DNA of 64,000 bases from Pohlia nutans (taxonomy: Eukaryota; Streptophyta; Bryopsida; Bryales; Mniaceae). The notes below the pieces were generated by a model. It had not been told where the DNA came from. It searched no databases and saw only the letters and a program-made list of their open reading frames with translations. This document shows positions 59,523-64,000 of the stretch, in pieces (the first letter of the stretch is position 1; each line of letters starts with the position of its first letter). The stretch spans positions 8,000,501-8,064,500 of the forward strand of contig CM040101.1 in assembly GCA_022496805.1 (NCBI GenBank). The letters run 5' to 3'. Made by a program: the position numbers and the translations under genes.

Positions 59523-61152
59523 CAGTGACTGCCAAAACTGAGTACAGGCACATCATATTGAAATTCAACAAACAATGTAAGAAAATTGGATGCATCAAAA
59601 ATGAAACCATAAATTGCATAGGATTACCATTGCAATTAGTCATACTTCCATGGAATTGAGGCCTATTACACACAAGTATGCACGTACAAACAAAAATAAA
59701 GTAAAATTCAATCTAAAACTCAGTTTTGCTCACACAAGCTGGAATGAAGCTAAAAATTTGTCCACCTACCCTTAGCAGCTATAACAGCTGCAATGCGCTT
59801 AGGCATGCTCCTATACAAGTTCTGACACTCATTGGAAGTAATTGAAGCCCAACAATCCTCGATACGCTCCCACAATTCTAACATTCCTTTGGGAGGTCTC
59901 TCATATTGGTTTAGTCGGCGTTTTAAAGTTGCCCACAAGTGTTCGATTGGATTCAAGTCTGGAGATTGCGCCGGCCACTTCAAAACAACAAATTCTTGCA
60001 AATTCAGCCAACGGCGCACACTCTTGGATGTATGTTTCGGGTCATTATCATGTTGAAAAATCAAATTGGCAGGATCCAAATCGTATGCATGGAGCGTATG
60101 AATCAACTCTCGCTCTAAAATTTCTCTATACATGTACTGATCCATTCTTCCCTCAATCCTACACATCATACCAGGGCCACTTGAAGTCATGCAACCCCAC
60201 ATCATCACTCCGCCACCTCCAAACTTGACAGTTTGTTGTACCATTCCTGCACTTCTACTCTGTTCATCACGAAACCAACACCAACTGCGACCATCAGAGC
60301 AAAATCGGTTGATTTTTGTTTCATCGGAGAATACTACACGATCCCAATCATCATCAGTCCAATGGCAATGACGTCTAGCAAATTCTAATCGTCGCTTAAT
60401 TTGAAGAAGTGTAAGTTTTGGTTTCTTTTGCTTCACTTTACATTTCAAACCTGCTTTTCGTAACACTCTCCTCACAGTACTATCGCTCATACCAACATGA
60501 AGCTCTTCCCTCAAGTAATTTCCAACTTTGTGTGCAGTTTCTAAGCCACCCACAGTGATTGCTCTGACACAAGCTCTACGATCAACTACACTGTACATTT
60601 TTGGCCTACCACCAAAACTTTGATTGACATCACTCAATTCACTCAAATGTTGCTTACGAAATTTTGCAACCCAACTTTGGGATACCTGTAACTCTCTAGC
60701 AACATTTCTAGTACTCTCACCCCTCCTCAACTTCTCTAAAGTAGCTTCTTCTACTTGCTTTCTACTAGCAACAGAGAGAGATCTCAATGAAACCATTTTG
60801 CTCAATTTGCATACATGATGTGCACTGAATGGGGAGACATTATAAATGTGAAGGCCAAAAACATGCTCACCCAAAAAATCAGACCCAGAAAAGACCACTT
60901 GTACATGTCAGATTTGTAGCATTCATTGCTTAATCCAAGTGTGAGCATAAGTGAGTTTTGGAGCTAATTTACTTTGATCTGGATCTTTCTCAAATTATCT
61001 TGCATTGCTGGACTTGTAATTTGGTAGCCACATCATTTACATGCATGTATACTTGAGCCGTTAACTGATTGGACATTAAATGCATCACATTATAATATAT
61101 GAATGACTAAAGGTAAACTATGTTTTTCTGTACTCAGTTTTGGCAGTCACTG
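59523..61152 (-). mobile_element. Complete Tc1-like (DD34E) transposon
   Basis: It is 1630 bp with perfect 25 bp terminal inverted repeats beginning CAGTGACTGCCAAAACTGAG. TA stands at 59521-59522 and 61153-61154. It holds a single uninterrupted transposase gene. Perfect ends and an intact gene suggest recent movement. It sits inside a host MITE, so it is integrated sequence and not contamination. Confidence 0.93.
59750..60796 (-). CDS. Tc1-type DD34E transposase
   Basis: 348 residues from the ATG at 60796; the frame stays open another 34 codons upstream without an ATG. The N-terminal half has paired helix-turn-helix features (EKLRRGESTRNVARELQVSQ, SWVAKF) and a GGRPK hinge. The catalytic half has the first Asp in VVFSDETKINRF, the second in FQHDNDPKHTSK and the Glu in SPDLNPIEHLW, with 34 residues between the last two (DD34E). 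KFGGGGVMMWGCMTSSGPG is typical of Tc1 enzymes. It cuts the element at its ends and inserts it at TA in the nucleus. Plant mariner-like transposases are usually DD39D, so this type is unexpected here. Confidence 0.93.
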   Translation of the reverse strand: MVSLRSLSVASRKQVEEATLEKLRRGESTRNVARELQVSQSWVAKFRKQHLSELSDVNQSFGGRPKMYSVVDRRACVRAITVGGLETAHKVGNYLREELHVGMSDSTVRRVLRKAGLKCKVKQKKPKLTLLQIKRRLEFARRHCHWTDDDWDRVVFSDETKINRFCSDGRSWCWFRDEQSRSAGMVQQTVKFGGGGVMMWGCMTSSGPGMMCRIEGRMDQYMYREILERELIHTLHAYDLDPANLIFQHDNDPKHTSKSVRRWLNLQEFVVLKWPAQSPDLNPIEHLWATLKRRLNQYERPPKGMLELWERIEDCWASITSNECQNLYRSMPKRIAAVIAAKGRWTNF

Positions 61153-61214
61153 TATATCAAGAAAACACCAAGCAGTGACCAAATAAATCTGGTCTCCTGG
61201 CACTAAAGGGTTAA

Positions 61215-61769
61215 ACTTCAAGAATCAGCCATCAGCCACCAAACTTGCAATCCTGTCAACTGGGTCAAACTCTGAAACATCTTAGGAAAGATTTTAATGT
61301 TGAGGAATAAACAACGGTCGCAAAAGAAAGAGTTGCATAAGAATCGTCGAACCTTTTAGATGCTCGTCCCTCAGGAGTCTAGTAGTACAGCCTAGGATGG
61401 TGCGACGTGGGCCAAGGTTGCTTACGCGTCCCATCCAAATTTATAACAATCTCAGATTCTTGATTATCCTCGCTTGATTAGTGAATTTGCGGTACAGAAG
61501 TTCCACTCTGATGAACTTCTTCGTAAAAGGTCTCTCAGAATCCCTGACCAGCACCGAACCTTAGCTCACACCTAAGTTCTATTTCAGACCCTGACGGAGT
61601 GCTTCTGCATCGCTGATGGTATTTCACCGGCAAATAAAAACGAAGGTACAACCCACAGTGAGTATGTGGGAAGCGCTCACAATGAGAAAAAACATTGTTG
61701 GCCAACTACCATTTGATTGATCACCGAAACGAAATCACTGAATGATGTGAACTTGGACGTGTTGACTCC
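61215..61769 (-). other. 3' flank of the Ycf36-like gene
   Basis: Non-coding sequence downstream of the stop at 61770, likely including the 3' UTR. No repeat or RNA is recognised. Confidence 0.4.
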
Positions 61770-63519
61770 CTACTTCCGCAAATCCTCCCATTTACAGTAT
61801 TGACCACCAGCAAGTGCTCGATAGTACCGATCTGTACAATACGCCGGTCTACCATTTGCAGCAGCTGCAGCAGCCGCTGCCATGTCATCGTCATTCATTA
61901 CTTCCTCCGGAGGATTCAGAATGTCTACTTTCCTGCAAAAATCACGCGATCTAATTATCAGCCTAAACCTCAAGATGTACAGAAAATTCACGTTAACCCG
62001 ACATGAATTAGAGGATGTTACAAAACCAAGTCTATATAAATGACGTATTTGTTACATAGATGCAGCAGTGTGAACACATCATTATCAATGCCATGGGAAT
62101 AATTAGAGTGTCAACACGCTTAAATTCGCACAAGTCTCAAGTGAAATTATTACATGGGAACGGGTTTGTCAGCTGCAACAGCTGCCGAGCGATTCCTTGA
62201 AGGTGTATACATAACAGTACCCATATCCTGCTGAGGAGGTAGCAGTACCACCAAAGCTGCGGTTGCTGTGGCCAAAAGTGCACCTGACCCTATTAGGGTC
62301 TGCTTCAGTCGGTTCATTATGGGTTTTACCTGTGGTTCAAACATCCAAACCACCACCAAATTAGACTAAAAAACTCAGCCAATTTCTTTGTACCAGCATC
62401 AACTGCACGTTGGTAGATGCCAAGCAATCCCACCAGAGATTGATCAAGGCATGCAAAAGCCAGAACGACAGGATATGTAACACAAGCATCAGTTGTCTGA
62501 CAAACTAAATATACACAAGTTATATCACTTTTACCTAAATTCTAGTGCAGTGAAATCATTCACTAGATTCCGCCACATTGGTGCTTACATAAGATTTTGC
62601 AGAAGGCTATAATTATTTGAAAGGAATATTATTGTACATTGTGAGTATCAATTGTCACAGAGCTTATATAATATCGCTTTGCTCTAAGCTAGTAAATGCA
62701 GTAAATCCAGTAACAACATGCAGCAACAAAACAACTTTTAGGAGAATTAGTTTGATCTACACTAACAAGGTTTCGGTGCAATCTCCTCTCAATCTAAACA
62801 GTTCATGTCAAACTGTTGAAGAAAGCCTACATGGAGATTTAGAATACAACACAAACCTGATAGGAGCCAAGTAAACGATCTCGAGCAAGGATCTGCCAGC
62901 CCCCAATCCCCAGCCAAAGATTACTTAAGAACGCAAGGTATAATATGTCACAACAAGATATTCTTCACTTCTAATCATGAGTAAATTATATACAGAACTA
63001 GGGCTGTCCATACCTCTGGTGGTTTCACAAAGAGCTGACCATCATACCAGCCAGTTTCCTCGTATGGAACAACTGCTGAAAGAAGCCGGTCTCCTACATA
63101 GCTCCAACCCTGCGTTCAAAGATAGTCATCAGCAAAAACTATGTTATAATCTCCAACCCCCTTCGCAAGAATACATAAAAATCATCTACGACACATTGAT
63201 CACTCTGAAATAGAAAAGAAACACCCCCTAGTGCAGGATCAAGAAAGGATGCAATTCCAAGGATCTGATCTTGATCGCACTTTCGCCTCTCTCAATGAAG
63301 CTCCAGAAGCATTCAGAATGACTGGGCTATAACACATAAGTATTAAAAAGCTAGTACAATGATCCGAAACATCTATTATGCTCAATAAATTCTCAACGTT
63401 TGCGTTGTCTAACCGTAAGAACGCAGAGAGAGGGAGGCTACCAAGTACATGCGCAACACCAACACGGAAACAGCAAACAACGATCCTGCACTGCCTGCTA
63501 AGAAGAATTTCAATGGTTC
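61770..63519 (-). CDS. Ycf36/CGLD27-type (DUF1230) plastid protein, 3' exons
   Basis: Five in-phase exons: 63519-63442 (EPLKFFLAGSAGSLFAVSVL), 63109-63014 (GWSYVGDRLLSAVVPYEETG, WYDGQLFVKPPE), 62892-62857 (ILARDRLLGSYQ), 62329-62154 (VKPIMNRLKQTLIGSGALLA, a hydrophobic helix) and 61932-61770 (KVDILNPPEEVMNDDD ... WEDLRK, stop). This order is the core of the DUF1230 family, encoded as ycf36 in red-algal plastids and cyanobacteria and in the nucleus of green plants (CGLD27). It is presumably a thylakoid or envelope membrane protein, and its molecular role is poorly known. The 5' exons, with the transit peptide and first half of the domain, are not seen and probably lie beyond 64000. The last exon adds a poly-Ala and Trp/Tyr-rich tail. 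Confidence 0.82.
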
Positions 63520-64000
63520 CTGCAAACATCAATACTATTATTCAGTAAATGATTGGGAAATATAACCAATATAGCAGGGATAAGATTTCAAGTACGATCA
63601 CCCGCCTCACAGGGCATGGAAGACCTCAACTCAGAGGCATCTCTACCTTGAGCCACATTGAGGCAATTGACTAGACAAGCAAGCCTTTTTCGTACATATG
63701 CAAGTGCTTGGAGCGCTGTATAAGCATGATTAAGATGCATAAAAAGAACCACGAATTCCCAATTCTTCTTACAGACTATCATCACTGGGGACTCTCTTGA
63801 CCGCAAGAAGACCTGACGGACATCTACAAGGACACATTTTTACAGCTTCTGAGCATCCTGAAAAATAACATCGAGAACTAAGCTCGTAAGATAATTAAAC
63901 ACGTGGAAGTCTCGCATTCTCAATCGTATTTAAAACTCGATGAGAGCACTTTCAAAAATGTAAACACTACACATGTGCCACCAAAGTGGCAAAGAGAATT
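63520..64000 (-). other. Probable intron or upstream part of the Ycf36-like gene
   Basis: Upstream of the acceptor at 63520 I find no exon that fits the missing first half of DUF1230. A 72-codon open frame (63588-63806) has no family features. Confidence 0.35.

Larger units (their letters stand above)
58697..61210 (+). mobile_element. TTAA MITE family C copy containing a Tc1-like element
   Basis: TTAA flanks it at 58693-58696 and 61211-61214. The ends are CCCTTAAGTGCCCATAT and, reverse complemented, CCCTTTAGTGCCAGG. The stretch 59220-59460 follows the intact family C element ('gttggtacattgattaagatcagaatacatacacta'). After subtracting the 1.63 kb Tc1 insertion about 0.88 kb remains, close to the 0.79 kb of the intact copy. 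Confidence 0.75.

Noticed and set aside
59750..60898. Animal or fungal contamination as the source of the Tc1 transposase
   Set aside because: Both flanks are a local MITE family found elsewhere in the window, with TA duplications at the junction.

Overview
This is nuclear DNA of a land plant, most probably a bryophyte and probably a moss. The evidence is multi-exon genes with GT-AG introns, an AT-rich transposon-filled background, plant-only families (PLS-DYW pentatricopeptide proteins, OSB-type PDF-motif proteins, a nuclear Ycf36/DUF1230 gene), interstitial TTTAGGG-type telomere motifs and a Stowaway MITE. I see no rRNA, tRNA, CRISPR or prokaryotic operon. Splice models below are my own reading from consensus sites and reading-frame phase; none has transcript support here.

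Layout. (1) 0.7-14.9 kb is a giant inverted duplication. Each arm carries, reading outward from a 1.3 kb core, a five-exon OSB-like gene and then a long intronless PLS-DYW PPR gene. The outer 1.9 kb of the arms shows no difference I can find, while the rest has diverged, which points to gene conversion. (2) 14.9-22 kb is transposon debris: a Stowaway MITE at the arm edge and several TTAA-bounded repeats. (3) 22.2-26.4 kb is an eight-exon CDCA7-like (zf-4CXXC_R1) chromatin gene on the minus strand. (4) 27-29.7 kb holds MITEs and a foldback. (5) 29.8-42.3 kb is a 12.5 kb PIF/Harbinger element with matching termini and TTA target duplications. It contains a frameshifted Myb-like gene, a frameshifted transposase, and a captured 5' half of a protein farnesyltransferase beta gene. 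(6) 43-51.4 kb holds hairpins, a pile-up of TTAA/CCC-bounded MITEs and a long foldback. (7) 51.7-53.9 kb is a ~106 bp tandem repeat. (8) 56.4-56.7 kb has the first exons of a small conserved membrane-type protein. (9) 58.7-61.2 kb is a TTAA element invaded by an apparently intact Tc1-like (DD34E) transposon. (10) 61.8-63.5 kb carries the 3' exons of a Ycf36/CGLD27 gene that continues beyond the window.

Functional links. The OSB-like and PPR-DYW proteins both belong to families that act on organelle nucleic acids (DNA binding and C-to-U RNA editing), and the Ycf36 protein is plastid-related. CDCA7-like proteins work with DDM1/HELLS remodelers on methylated DNA, which suits a transposon-rich genome.

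The most novel-looking content is the set of TTAA-targeting, CCC-ended (piggyBac-like) MITE families, with occupied and empty target sites both visible in the window, together with the intact DD34E Tc1 element and the Harbinger gene capture.
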